This document shows, piece after piece, positions 21,769 to 34,293 of a stretch of 64,000 nt of DNA. Each line of letters opens with the position of its first letter. The stretch's first letter is position 1. The translations under genes and the position numbers were made by a program. Source of the DNA: Agrocybe praecox (taxonomy: Eukaryota > Basidiomycota > Agaricomycetes > Agaricales > Agrocybaceae). The stretch is from assembly GCA_964017145.1 (NCBI GenBank), contig OZ024845.1, positions 1,054,001-1,118,000 on the forward strand, in the 5' to 3' direction. The notes below the pieces were generated by a model. It was not told the origin of the DNA, ran no database searches, and saw only the letters and a list, made by a program, of their open reading frames with translations.

Positions 21769-22574
21769 GGTGCGGTTAACAGACAACAGAACTGCCCTAT
21801 GGAAACAACAATAAGTCCATAACAAATAAATAGCTATGCATCTGAGCCATACCTTTCAGAAAGAGAATTAATAGAGAAATACCCTAACACTTACGAGGAC
21901 TCGTATTTTGAGTGTGCAAAGGCTTGCGGATTACTCACCCGTTCCTTTCTTATGGGCATTTTAGATGACTTTGACGTCACCTTGTACCAAAAGTACGCGA
22001 CCCTATCATGATTCACAAGCTTTGAAACACGGAGAGTATACACACACCTGGGGAACTTGAGAATAATAAATGGGAAGCGCCAACTTAGCCTTAAGCCTAT
22101 TTCCAAGTCCAAACAAAGTTTACCGGCAGAAGCCAGTACTTATGCAATAAACTATTTACTTGATTGGATAACTTCTGACACAATTTTTGAAGAGCAACCT
22201 ATATCTACCAAACTCGGCAACGATTGGTACATACAAATAATTGCACATAGACTTGACCTCAAACGTGGTCACGCGTAGGAAGCCAAATCCGCCAAATCAG
22301 GCTAAGGCTTGCAACTATTAGTATTAGGTCACTCCTCTCATTTCTGCAGGTGCCTACTTAAACGTCCTTCAGCGCTTCAGCTTCCATACCATTACGGTTT
22401 TCAAGTTCGCCCGAATTCAAGATAATCATTGCATTTTGTATCCCGATTTATTCAATGGTTCCAGAGGCTCCTTCATAATAATACGAGAGGAACAACGCAC
22501 ATCATTACCCCACTTTTCTCAGCGTCTAAGGAAGTCCTCTCGTTAGATAGCTGTGAAAGCAATACTACCTTATC
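21769..22574. promoter_or_regulatory. Divergent intergenic region between F-box gene and ATG11
   Basis: No gene is supported. It should hold both promoters. No TATA or repeat stands out. Confidence 0.35.
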
Positions 22575-25500
22575 ATGATCACAATTTGCCGGGCGGAGGA
22601 TGGACAGGTTGTTCAGGTAAGTGCATAATGCACAGTTAACGTGAAGAAATCACAATGTCTGGCAATGTCTCTAGGTAAACGCGTCGGTTCGTGACATCGA
22701 AGGGTTGGTCGATTACCGCATGTCAAACGCGCGCTCTGACAAGCTAGTGTTTTGTTAGGACAGGAAGTTTGGAAATCTTTCTACAGCAAGAGATTGGCGT
22801 TGAGCCAGAGGCAGCTTTGGCTTTCCTTTCTGATGGGCGAAGGTTAACGGCTGCGAGTATTCGAGATTTGGGCGGTACTAAGGACCAGGTACGTCGTCCT
22901 ACTATGTTCAATATTCTTCGACGCTAAACCCATGAAATAGTACATATTTGTCTTTAATCAAGATTATCTCGAATCCGACATTGATGATGTAGTGAAGGGG
23001 CTTAGCATTGAGCCACCACTTCAACCCACAATAGAAGGTTTCGTGTGATGACATTATTAACTCGCTAAGCCACGTACTGACACGAAACAGATATTACCTC
23101 AACAACGCCTCCAATCCGACCAGCAGCCCTTGCCACTTCATATATACGAACTGCGCAACTACATCATGAACATATGCAACAGATCTTTCACTCCATTTCA
23201 CTACAACGTCAAGCTCTTCAAATAGCTTCTTCTAACCTTGATTACCACGTTTTACAAGTACACGAAACATTCGACGAGTTCGCCGTTAACGCAAGGAAGG
23301 AATTAGAAAAACAATCTTCGTTGTTGGAGGGACTAGAAGCCGATTTGGAATTGATTTCCAGAGTGGGTGTACACGTGGAATTTTGTTCCACGGCTGTTAG
23401 GTTGGCAATAGAAGCAGGAGATCCCCAACGCGTGCTGGCGGATTATGTTTCGAAGCAGAAGATGAGACAAGTTGCTGATACATGCACTCGTACACACGGT
23501 GAGTAGTACGGAATGATCAAAAGTGAACACGAATTTTGACCCTCCGATAGATGATTTACAGTCGAGGTTTAACCAAGTCGAACAAGCCGTTGACAGGCTT
23601 AAAGAGGGCGCAAATTCGGTTCGCGCGACTTTAGCTAACGCTAAGTGAGTTTATTTTTACCATGAATGTTTAGGCAGTTGAGTTTACCATGACAGCCTCT
23701 TTGACGAAGCCAATAATTGCTCAAGACGATCCCAAGACCTGTTGGATCGAATTATGGATGCATCTGGGTCTCTCGAAAGTGAGTATCCAATCTGGATGAC
23801 GATCGAACAGGTGCTAATATCTACCTACAGGTCCTGCTTCTGATAGCGAGGTCTTGTTACGAGGTCAGTAGTCGGCATTACGCGACCGAATGAATGTTAG
23901 CGCTAAATTGACACCAGAATTGAAACATCTTGATGAAACACATCGGCATGAACTACAAGAAGTCACATATAAGAAGGTAATTTAGATATTTACTCGACTG
24001 TTAATTTTTGTTAACGTCTGGTTTTTTAAAGAATTTGTATACACATCAATGCGTAACCATTCTCCGACATATAGCCGCGTTGAACAATGATGTTGTACAC
24101 ATTCCTCCTGCGCTATCGGCGCTGGTTGTTAGTTTCCGCGGAAAAACAAGTTTCTCGCATATTCAAAGGCTGCACAGTATGTTATATGCATATGGCGCGA
24201 CCATCATCGAGATTGTGCGCAGAAAAGAATTTTGTGAGTTCGTCTCCTTACTCTCAGGTCAATCTTATCTCATCGGAAATTCTTTATACAGCACGGTTTT
24301 TTTATCATCGTGCTCAAAGTATCCTGGAAGTCATGGCTAAGGTTTCGTAAGTTTTTCATTAGGATTTTGTTGGTGACACTTCGTCTAATCTAGTATCTGT
24401 GGTATCAAGTGCCAATGAACGCAAGCGGCGTCAAGTTTATAGGGGAGATGTCCATGGGCAACTTCCTTTCGAGACAAAAGGAATGGATGATGCCGTGCCT
24501 ACTATTGATTTCTCTCCGACGGGCGGTACGGACTTCGTCTACTCTTTTGAACGTGCGGATGTCGACGGTTAGTCTCTCTTATGTTGGATACCTTTTATTG
24601 GGTACGATTTCTCACTGGTAAATGTAACAGCATTATTCAAAGTCCTGGACGACCTCGAAAATTATTCCTTGTCGAGCAGCAATGAAATTTCGTTGAAGAC
24701 TGTACGAGAGTACCGAGGTTCGTTGGAGAAACTGGTCACGAAGATGGATAACTTGGAAATAGGCTTTGACAAAATTGCTGAACGCTCGTGTAAGATAACC
24801 TGTTTGGCATATTTGCTGTATAAGAGAGACTTATTCTTTTGTAACCGTAGTGCTATCAAGATCACATATCTCTCAATCCCGTCGACGTGGTGGGTTGGCC
24901 CTTTGATTATCACTCTGGAATATGATCTCAAGAACTCCTTTAGTTGCAGACGCAGAAGAGAAGATGATTTTCAAAATGGCAGAAGAGTTGCGTGCAGTGC
25001 AGGAAGCCAAGGCACAGCAAGAGGTTCTTTTCCAAGAGGGACGATCTTCTCTTCAAGCGGAGATACGCCAGCTGAGCGCCAACACAACCGAACTCGATTC
25101 TGCACTATCTCTCGAACGAGAAAAATCTGCGCGTCTAGAACGCGAGCTTCAACAAGTCCGTGCTCAAATGGAAAGCGAGGCCGTTGCTCGTCGGATTTTG
25201 GAAGAACGGAACTCGGAGTTAACGCGAGATCTTTCAAAACAGAGAAATGAAATTGCTCGGGCGCTTGGAGATGCTACGGAACAAGCACGAGAAGCCGATA
25301 TGGTGCGGCAGGAGCTTGCACAAGTCCGGGACGAATTTGACGAAGTCAAGCAGCTGGAGAAGCGCAATGCAGATATTATATCGAACCTAATGGAGGAACA
25401 AGCGAAAAATCTGCTGCATTTGGAGGAGACGAGAGCCCGTGGGGAAGACTTGGAGTCTCAGATCCAAAGAGTCCGGACCGAAAGCGGCCAGCTTCATCAG

Positions 25501-27579
25501 GCTTTAAAGGAAGCGAGTCAAGAGAAAGACCGGTTATTGAAAGATCAAGCTTTCGAACACGATAGGAAACTTCGTGATCATATCGCTGAGGCCGACGGTG
25601 ACCGAGCGGTACTGGACCGTCAATTTTCAGAACTTCAAGCTGTATTGGAACACAACGAGCGACAACTCAGGGACCTTCGAGGAGATCTTGAGGTTTCGAA
25701 TGCAGATGCTGTTGGATTACGGCAAGAATTACGGCGCGTTGAGTTCGAACTGCAAAAATCGCGACAAGCTGAACAATTGCTCCGGGATGACCTTAAAGCT
25801 GGACAAGCCTCGCAACACGACTTTGAGCATAAAATGGAGGACAGCAGCCGCCTAATTGCTCAGATCCTGGAGGTGGCTATTAACTTCAGGAATACGCATT
25901 TAAAAGCTCTTCAAACTGCTCAGTCAATTTCTTCTCATCCCAGTGCAACCCGCCACACTTCTGTTAATTTGGCAGAGTCTACCTTCTCCGCTCACGGCTT
26001 CCGCCATCATAGTCTCATTGGCCAACCTGATGAACCTTCACCCATCGACCCCTCTGACCCCAGTGCGGCGCTCGATCTTCTGAGAGAACTTGACCATGAC
26101 CTCTTCTTGGAGGCGATCTCAAAAACGGGTTCGACTGTCCGCAAGTGGCAAAAACAGTGCAAAGAGTATCGAGAACGCGCAAAGGGTAAAATTTCGTTCA
26201 GGAATTTTGCAAAAGGCGATCTTGCTCTGTTCTTGCCGACTAGAAATTCGGTTAGCAAGCCGTGGGCTGCATTCAATGGTGAGTGTCACACAATTTTCTT
26301 GCCAAGAAACTTGCCCCACCGTGGGACGATCCGAAGATTTTCCTGATCCCTCCTTCCCCCAGTTTCATTTCCGCATTACTTTTTACAAGCGACCGGTCAT
26401 CTGGCGGATCAACTGAAAACGAGAGAATGGATTGTGGCTAGAATAACTTCAATAACAGAACGTGTTGTTGATCAAAAGGTATGTTCCTCGAAACAGATGC
26501 GACTTGCTCCCCTATCTCTGTTGGAATAGCCTTAACTTTTTATGTTTGTGTATTAGGATCCCAACAGTAATCCTTATGGACTTGGGGATGGGGTAAAGTA
26601 CTACATGCTCGAAGTGGAAGACTGGACTCAGCCAAGCCACAATAAACGGAAAGTATCTTCCAGGAAAGTCTCTGCCAGCGACAATGAAACGAAGGACTTT
26701 TTCCCATCTGGTAAACTCAGTCCACCTGCACTCCCTCCCGGCCCACCGGAGGCGGAAGTAGAGGACACCTTTTTGGTAACACATCCTCCAAATTCGCACC
26801 TGTTTCCCGTGAGACCACGATCCAATAGTTCACCATCTGCTCGTCCGTCGAGTCTTTCTCGTCTGCTTGCCCAAGCGTCACCTGTACCTGAAGGTCAAAT
26901 AGAGGATCCTTCTACACTACCGCCGCTTGTCCCTGAAGATCATAATGGAAGTCCATCCCCCACTACTTCACCACCTCCGCCACCGTCCCCATCTCTCCAT
27001 ACGGGGTCGGTGCCGCAAAGCTTGAATGTTAATATTAATAATAGCAATATCCCGGGTCTACCTTCCCCATTGCGTCCTGGATCGCGTGCTTCGCGGTTGT
27101 CAACAACGTCAAGATTTTCTATTCCTGTATTAGGAAATGTTGCCTCCACGCAATCTAAAGCTGCACCTACGACTGCGCTTACAGGACAACCCGTGGCAGT
27201 CTCGCCTTCTTCTTCGAACGATAACCCATTCATGTCGCCCGTTACCCCATCACCTGAGGACCACTTCGTTCCCCAAGCGGTTGTAGCTGTGAAACAACAT
27301 AGACCTCGGACGCTATCTTATCAAGCCCCGCGACCATCTCCCCTTGCTACTAGTACATCACAAAGCACTGTCGTTCCACCACGGCCCTTAATAGCTGCTC
27401 CAAACACCCTAGTCAACCTGGCCAGCACCTGGGGCATGTCGTTTGGGAGAAAGAAGAAAGTCGACCCAGTCAATTCATTCTCTGATACATCAAACGACGG
27501 AGGTGACGCGAGCGAGAGCCCCAAGCCCGACTTTCCAATTTCTTCTCATTCAGCTCGAGACCTGCTGAAGCGATTCTAA
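22575..27579 (+). CDS. ATG11: Autophagy-related protein 11, selective-autophagy scaffold
   Basis: A large coiled-coil scaffold that links cargo receptors to the Atg1 kinase and Atg9 at the phagophore assembly site. The N-terminus is ubiquitin-like (MITICRAEDGQVVQVNASV, then EIFLQQEIGVEPEAALAFLSDGRRL). A helical middle follows (exons to about 24900, cut by many short introns). A long coiled coil occupies the exon from about 24950 to 26280, rich in Glu/Gln/Arg/Leu heptads. The conserved C-terminal ATG11 domain contains FAKGDLALFLPTRN and SKPWAAFN, then HYF, TREWIVARI and YYMLEVEDW. The tail (26650-27579) is Ser/Pro-rich, disordered and unconserved. I count about 14 introns, but several boundaries between 22617 and 24950 are uncertain. 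The fungal ATG11 / animal RB1CC1 family assignment is firm from the C-terminal domain. Confidence 0.88.
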
Positions 27580-28738
27580 ATTTGTCTTGACTTTCTTCAT
27601 TATAGTTAATGTCTATCTAGATCATGGGTTTGCATCGGTGCTATTTTTGCAAAGGAATGTACAGTATCAGTTACAATAAACATAGAGTGCTTCCCCATCA
27701 TCAGCTTCTAATATGATCCTGGGTAATAACCGACGCTACGGTTACTTATCAGAATAAACGCCCGTCTAGCCCAATATTAAGATTTGAGATGTATATAGTC
27801 CTTCCAAGCAGCCCTCGACGATTAAGTCGTTAAAACTTGAGTATGGGGGGGAGGAATTGTCAGGGTCCACTGTAATTTCGGGCCTGGAACGTAGTACCAC
27901 AGACGATGTGGAATTAATCGCGTTCTAACTTCTGCGATACATTCATACATACCAAGGAGGATGCACACAAGTGACAATATGCTCATATAGTTTGAGATCT
28001 CCAAGCGCCGAAGAAGCACCTACCGCCCGACAAACCTCCGCAATAGTGCACAATCCCGCCACAGCGTCCTTGGTAGCAAACTTCAAAGAGGGTGGAATAG
28101 AAAAGAAGGTTAAAAAGCAATCAAACTTATTGGAAATATAACGTGAGAATGTCACAAATGAGAACAAGGTCCGAGCTGATGGGAGATCCGTCTCCATTCA
28201 TCATGCATCCACCTCCATAATCCCCAGACCCCAGACCCCGCGTCGGCACCTGGAGAAATTTCGTCGAAACCTTTCAACCAGCGTCGTATGTTTCCACATA
28301 AAATACTGCTCAGGGTAGACATCTTCATGGGAAACCATGAATTTTGATGGCTCTGACCAGTGGCTCTAGAGGCAAACAACCTGGAATGCAAATCTTGTCT
28401 TTTTAATTCCAAAATTAAAATGTGGAGAAAGGGGCTGGTACTTGTGTTCACATAGCCGTTCTTTGGCGACTTTTTCACGGACAAAGGGGGCCGTGAGAGC
28501 CGGAATTGGCTGAAAAACGGACGATGACCTTTTCTATTTGCGAGCATGTGGAAAACCACCATTCAAGTATGTCGTGAAACTCGCGGCGTACCTCTGGAGA
28601 AACTCTGTCATTTGCCCAGATCGCATCGAATGCGTAGGCCCCGCTTCATGTTATAAATACGCCGTCGGTCTCCGTTTCTGAGTCCCTCAATCCCCTCCTC
28701 ACTTTTCCCTTCCAATTCCCCAAGGTCTTTAAAAAACA
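27580..28738. promoter_or_regulatory. Spacer and sugar-transporter promoter
   Basis: No gene is supported, although the minus strand has open frames (28152-28562, 27943-28197). A TATA box TTATAAAT (28651-28658) lies 80 bases before the transporter ATG. A GCGGGG on the minus strand (about 28638-28643) fits the Cre/CreA carbon-repression core SYGGRG, but a single short match is weak. Confidence 0.4.
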
Positions 28739-30654
28739 ATGGGTGCTGGAGCTGTTGCAACTAGTGGTGGCGGAAACGCTGCCTACGCTCATCTAGTGGA
28801 TCCCAACAGAAAGTGGTACAACAACAGGAGGCTGATCGCCCTCAATGCCTGGATTCTTCTCCTGTGAGTTTTTGGTATCTTCTACCTAATGCTCCAATTA
28901 CTAATTGTTTTTAGTCTCGTCACTTCATCTACCAATGGTTACGATGGAAGTATGATGAACGGTTTACAATCCCTGCCTCAGTGGAATGGATACTTCAACA
29001 ATCCTACCAAGGGTAAACTTGGTTTATTGAATGCAATCCAAGTAAGTCGTGTTCGTCACTTATTCGGCGTGACAATAATAATAAACGCTTCCCCCCCAGA
29101 ACATTGGTTCCCTGGCAGCCTATCCCATGAGCCCTTATCTTTCGGATGGTCTTGGACGTCGTACGACTGTTTTCATCGGTGCTTTCATCATGTGTGTCGC
29201 CACTGCAATTCAGACTGCTTCTCAGTCAGTAGGGATGTTCATCGGTGCTCGGTACGTCTTTTTTTTAGGCTCATGTCAGCTTTTCTCTAAAGAATTTTGC
29301 TCAGTTTCCTCATTGGTTTTGGTCTTACTTTCGCTGCGGGAGCCGCTCCCATGTTGGTCACAGAAGTCGCCTACCCCGTTTATCGCGCTCAGTTGACATC
29401 AACTTACAATTCCCTTTGGTACTCGGGTGCGATTGTGTAAGTCTATCTATATCTTTTTCGGAGATTCAGCCCATACTTATCATTTTTAAAGCGCTGCTTG
29501 GACAACCTTCGGCTCATTCAAGATGCAGTCAACCTGGGCATGGCGTCTTCCCTCCGCTCTCCAGGCGCTCCCTTCTGTCGCTCAAGTCCTTCTCATCTAC
29601 TTTGTTCCCGAGTCACCCCGTTGGTTGATCAAAAAGGGACGCGACGCACAAGCTTTGAAGACTCTTGCCTACTACCATGCCGATGGCAACGAAGATGATG
29701 GTCTCGTTCGTTATGAATTCAATGAAATTAAGGCTGCGATCGAGCTCGACCGAGAGGTCGCAGATAAGGTCGGCTGGAAGACCCTGTTCGCCACCCCAGG
29801 AAATAGGAGACGCATGAGGATTATCATTGCTCTCGCATTCTTCTCCCAATGGTCCGGAAATGGTCTCGTCTCCTACTACCTCAGCAAAGTTTTCGAAACT
29901 ATCGGTATCGTGGACCCCACCATTCAACTCCTCATCAACGGTATCCTCCAAATCTGGAACTTGTGTTGGGCTCTCCTCGCTTCTTCCCTCGTTGACAGAG
30001 TCGGACGTCGAACACTTTTCTTGACCTCCGTGGTGGGAATGACTGTCGCGTTCATCTTGCAAACCGCCTGCTCCGCCGTCTATGCCCAAAAGCAGACAGC
30101 ATCTGCCGGTCACGCAGTTATCGCCTTCATTTTCATCTTCTACGCCTTCTACGACATTGCATTCTCCCCTCTCATCGTATCTTACACTGTCGAAATTCTT
30201 CCTTACGAGATCCGTGCCAAGGGCTTCACTGTCTTCAACTTTGCCATCTCGCTGTCCCTTATTTTCAACCAATACGTCAACCCCATTGCTCTCGGTATGT
30301 GGTCGTGTCGATCTTGCAGTTTGAAGACTTTTACTTATACTCTCTCTCTTGTCTTAGGATCTATCGGATGGAAGTACTACATTGTCTACGTCGCCTGGCT
30401 TTCCTTCGAAGGAGTATTCCTTTACTTCTGTACGCGTCTTTCAATATCTCGTTGTTTTATTTTCTCGATTACTAAAATGATTTCCTACAGTCCTCATCGA
30501 AACCAAGGGACGAACACTCGAAGAGACTGCCGCCCTGTTCGACGGTGAAGATGCCGTCGCAGCAATTGCCCAAGCCGCACACGAAACCAACGAAACCAAC
30601 GAAAAAGACGAAAAGAATTCAGGTTCTTTCAGCGAGCTTGTCGAAAAGGCTTAA
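28739..30654 (+). CDS. MFS sugar transporter (lactose permease / hexose transporter type)
   Basis: A plasma-membrane sugar:proton symporter with twelve predicted helices. TM1 contains STNGYDGSMMNGL. Loop 2-3 has LSDGLGRRTT. The central loop has PESPRWLIKKGR and DRVGRRTLF. After TM10 comes PYEIRAKG and the C-terminus has FLIETKGRTLEE, all sugar-porter signatures. Introns lie at about 28866, 29041, 29252, 29437, 30294 and 30431. The largest exon is about 29494-30293. The cytoplasmic tail is acidic and Asn/Glu-repetitive (HETNETNEKDEKN) and ends SELVEKA. The substrate cannot be read; the closest remembered fungal subgroup is lactose-permease-like. A possible carbon-repressor site lies upstream. 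Confidence 0.88.
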
Positions 30655-31499
30655 TCTTTTTCTCCTCGTCATTCTCACTCGCTGAGGTAGCAACAGCTAT
30701 ACCTTTTATCTGTACATAAGCCTCTATATCCTATTCTATTTTTCAAGGAAGGTTTTGTTGTTGTCTTTGGGATTTATTATTCCACTTTTTTGTGCTTCCC
30801 CCACATCGCACATCCATCCATCCATCTTACCATTGCACTCACATTAATGTTTTTCTTGCTTTGGTTGTAATTGTAACGCATTATTTTTTTCTCTACTAGT
30901 AACGTATCTACTTATGTCATACTTATTCCAATTCATGAAATTGCATCAGAACCACCACTTTTAACTCATCCTTTGAGTGAGTTTAGGCCTGTCTGATAGA
31001 GATTTTGCTAGAACTTGTTGAATTTCATTCATTATCTAGGATCATATCCTTGCTGTCAGATTAGTCTTGGAGAAAATAAAATCAAGTGCATTCCGAACGC
31101 AGAAACATGAACTGCCTCCGAGCCTACAGTACTAAGTAACATGCCACATGTAACCGAGTGCTTTGATCGAGTTTTATTGCTACTTGATGGTTATAAAGAA
31201 AAAGGACGCGAATGCGAAATGATTGGCATATTAATTTATTTGAAAGGAAGAAAGTAATGTTTTTACAAGGTTCGTCGTACCCATTCTGTTTTTCAATGTA
31301 GTATCAAGATTACCAGTCAGACGACGTATTATTGAGCAAGCTGCAACGCTACATGAGTCAGCAGAAGAAATAGAAATAACGGCAATGTTTTGTGTCCAAA
31401 GCTGGGAACTCTAGAACTCGCCACGACGAAAACGAAGGCAGGTCCAAGAGGATAGTGTCTTGCAGACGGTGGACCAGTAACGGCGAGAGTTCGTCTATC
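30655..31499. other. Intergenic, nothing recognised
   Basis: It contains the transporter 3' region (AT-rich, many TATT runs). No coding signal was found. Confidence 0.35.
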
Positions 31500-32450
31500 T
31501 GCTAACAGACTTGATATGAGTTTTACGAGTCGCTAGTCTATATGTACGCCGTGCGCCGAGAGCCCGAGATCCATGATGGATATTTTTCTGATAAGCTTCA
31601 ATCAATTTACACAAGGACGGCTTAGGGCCATTGACGGAAGCAAGCCCTGCAGGTAGGCTTACCTCAGGATCGAACTTTTCGTTATAGTTGACCGTGCTAG
31701 GCAGCCAGGTATATGTTGGACGAGGATGGGACATGTGGGAAGGCATGTAGAATGTTTGGGTACCATTGACAATGAGGATTCACATGTCAGGCAGTTGAAT
31801 GGGGTCGAGCATGATTCGTGATTGAGGCACCAATTCGACTTTCCGGCCTTCCGCAATACCAACTGGAGTAAGTACCAAATGAGCACATTGAGCGGATGTA
31901 AGAGTAACCACCCTGGGAACATCAACTTTTCAGGTCATCCGAAAATTTGCGAAAAACCATGATTTCAGAGTTTCAGGTGACCCGAAAACCCAAACTACAT
32001 AGTGGTTTTTCGCTAGTTTTTGGGTGACCCGAAGAGTTGAGCTTCGCGAGATGCACACTCAGGTAATTTGCAGCTGGGAGTTGGTCTGACACTTTAGACC
32101 CGTCACAGATCATCACTTCAGGCGTATAATTGCCCTCCGGCATCAGTGGCAAAAGTACTGCGCTCGCTGAGAATGGAGAACTATATTGATACAAAAATGA
32201 GCTCATGCCTATTAGCCGAATTCGATTTCACTACTTACCTGACGCAAACACGATTTAAAATTACAGGAAGCTTTGTCTCTGCATCCGTACGCCAGTTCAA
32301 GATCACTGCTTGCTGATTGGCGGCGATGGTTATGTTGCCATCCGGAAGATATACGAGAATGGGTAACTTGTTGCCGTTGAAAGTGTCCACCATGAGCTTG
32401 CTTGATATCCGAAGGCCGTCGAACCTTGTTTTAAAAGCGGCCATTAGTTG
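31500..32450 (-). pseudogene. Relic of a glyoxal-oxidase-like copper radical oxidase
   Basis: Minus-strand pieces follow the order of the beta-propeller of glyoxal/galactose-oxidase-type copper radical oxidases. First comes LPILVYLPDGNITIAANQQ with TDAETKLPVI (near 32250-32400). Then, after an intron, SPFSASAVLLPLMPEGNYTPEVMICDGS (near 32090-32190). Then LTPVGIAEGRKVELVPQSRIMLD (near 31810-31890) and ILIVNGTQTFYMP (near 31740-31780). A TGA stop interrupts LPDM*ILIVNG. A fold-back insertion (31922-32040) breaks the exon between the second and third pieces. The N-terminal and C-terminal copper-ligand regions are not found. Such oxidases supply hydrogen peroxide in wood decay; this copy is dead. 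Confidence 0.7.
31922..32040. mobile_element. 119-bp fold-back (MITE-like) insertion
   Basis: Two 38-bp arms (31922-31959 and 32003-32040) are inverted repeats matching at 32 of 38 positions, beginning TCAACT and ending AGTTGA. A further copy of the TTTCAGGTGACCCGAAAA motif lies in the 43-bp loop. The element lies within an exon of the oxidase pseudogene. No target-site duplication is obvious. Confidence 0.6.
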
Positions 32451-34293
32451 GGGAGAGTGTGCGCCATTTCATGCGCACCGTTTCCATGCAGGGTGGTCGT
32501 CAACATTGAGCGGATTGTGGTGCAAAGTCAGCTTTCACTTTGAGCGTGTGGTTGATAACATGAAAGAAGTGCAAAGACGTACAAATTGTCGAATATAACG
32601 GCGGTGGTTTCGAAAACGATAGCGAGCTGCATAGCACTCACGCCTGTAGTGCTGTACGAGAAAGTGATTAATCTGACATTCATGAGGAATGACTAATTAC
32701 ATACCCGTCTTGCAACAACGACCACGGGCCTGAAATAATATCTTGAGTGCGAGGATCTTCGAAGATTAGAGCTTAAATGGCGAACACAAAATGAAGTCCA
32801 AAATTCCAACGAAGCTTTTAGCCCAAACATAAGTTGTTCGATTTAGAGGACAGGTCTCCGACGGTGACCCTTTTGTGCACAATTTCTTGACCTTCTTTTC
32901 AGGTACAACTTGTTGTTCCATCTTGTTGCCGCAAACATTTCGCCATTCCTGACGACATATCATGGGAGTTCGTCGATATTATGGTGTCTTTGAGATATTC
33001 TGATGATCATGCATCACTGCGTAGACGTCCTAATGTAGGACGACGCCGTTTATTTTGGTCGAAACTTGAGGAGAGCCAAAGGACGGCAATGAGCATGAGA
33101 ATGTTATATTTCAGACGTCGCTCGACTAGAAACATAGAACTAAATCTGTGAAGCTAGAGGAAGCAGGGGGTATGCCACGTCTCCGATTGTTATTTTCTTC
33201 TTAGTAGAGAGTAGATGATGCGACGCAAACGGTGGGGTCACTCTCAGTGCTTGCGCTGAGCGCTCAAATTTTAAAGAGCTTAGAGCTTCCTCACTGCTCA
33301 GCGCAGTCTCGGCTTAACACGGTCATGTGACAATGTCCGAATTCCTCCCCCAAGTCATTGGTCAATGGTCCAAAATAATTTTTTTGTTCGAAACCTCATC
33401 ATGATTTACGCACGTCGCACATGCAGCTCTCGTGAAGAAACTATGCAAAAATTGTGTCTTAAAAATCTGGATATGTGCCTTGATACCTTGCGAACACAAT
33501 CAGCGACACGTTGTTCTATGTTCTCAACTTCTCATACCAACCATCTTACAAGGAGCTAGGACCAGGAGGTCAATTGAAAGCTTTCGCTTCCTCTTGTCCT
33601 TGGGTGATATTTCTCTGGCCAGCTGGCCGTATCTTTCTGAAATATGACCCGTTGCCCTCGTTCAACTATCCGTGTCACTCTCAATACTTGTAAATGGGAT
33701 TCTTGTGGAACCGCTGGACCTCGAAATAGTGGAAAGTGTTTAACTTGCTAGAAGAATTTCGAAGTAATCCTGTGAGACTCAATGGACTTGTCCATTGACC
33801 AGCTTTCTACTTTACGACTCTGGTGATAAATCTATGCAAACTCCTTCACATTCGATCAGACTCAATGAAATCCGTACACGCCACTTTCCATCTCAATGTG
33901 AGTAACGTAAGTTATGTTCTGCTTGAATTGGTCTTAAAAGAAATTAGAGAACAGAATTTTTAGATTCTATTTTATGTTTTGAGACCTAACAATTGGGCGC
34001 TTCCAGGAGTCATTTAACGTTCAAGATGAGATAATAAACCTTGCGTCGCCTGTCAATTTAGATGGGACAAGTTCGCTACCTGGGTCATGGAAACTTAGAC
34101 GCGCATTGGACACAGTATCCCAAATCACTGAAATGCCAGCAAATTGAAATGGATCGGAGGATTCCGCTATATCTTATCATCACGGGATTTTTACGCCATT
34201 CATCGGTTACTTTTCGGTCCAATGACCTGCTTCATCCATGCACCATGACGAACGCTATTCGCTGAACAACACCTTTCCTATCTGCTACCACCC
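32451..34293. other. Long spacer; one inverted repeat
   Basis: No gene is supported. The part next to 32450 may hold further decayed oxidase exons. An inverted repeat GCGCTGAGC / GCTCAGCGC lies at 33253-33261 and 33296-33304, with a 34-bp loop. Confidence 0.35.

Noticed and set aside
21769..21825. Earlier ATG for the F-box protein
   Set aside because: It adds 19 residues of leader character and moves the F-box away from its usual N-terminal place.
28152..28562. 136-codon minus-strand open frame before the sugar transporter
   Set aside because: It overlaps the transporter promoter, has no recognised domain and no splice-consistent extension.
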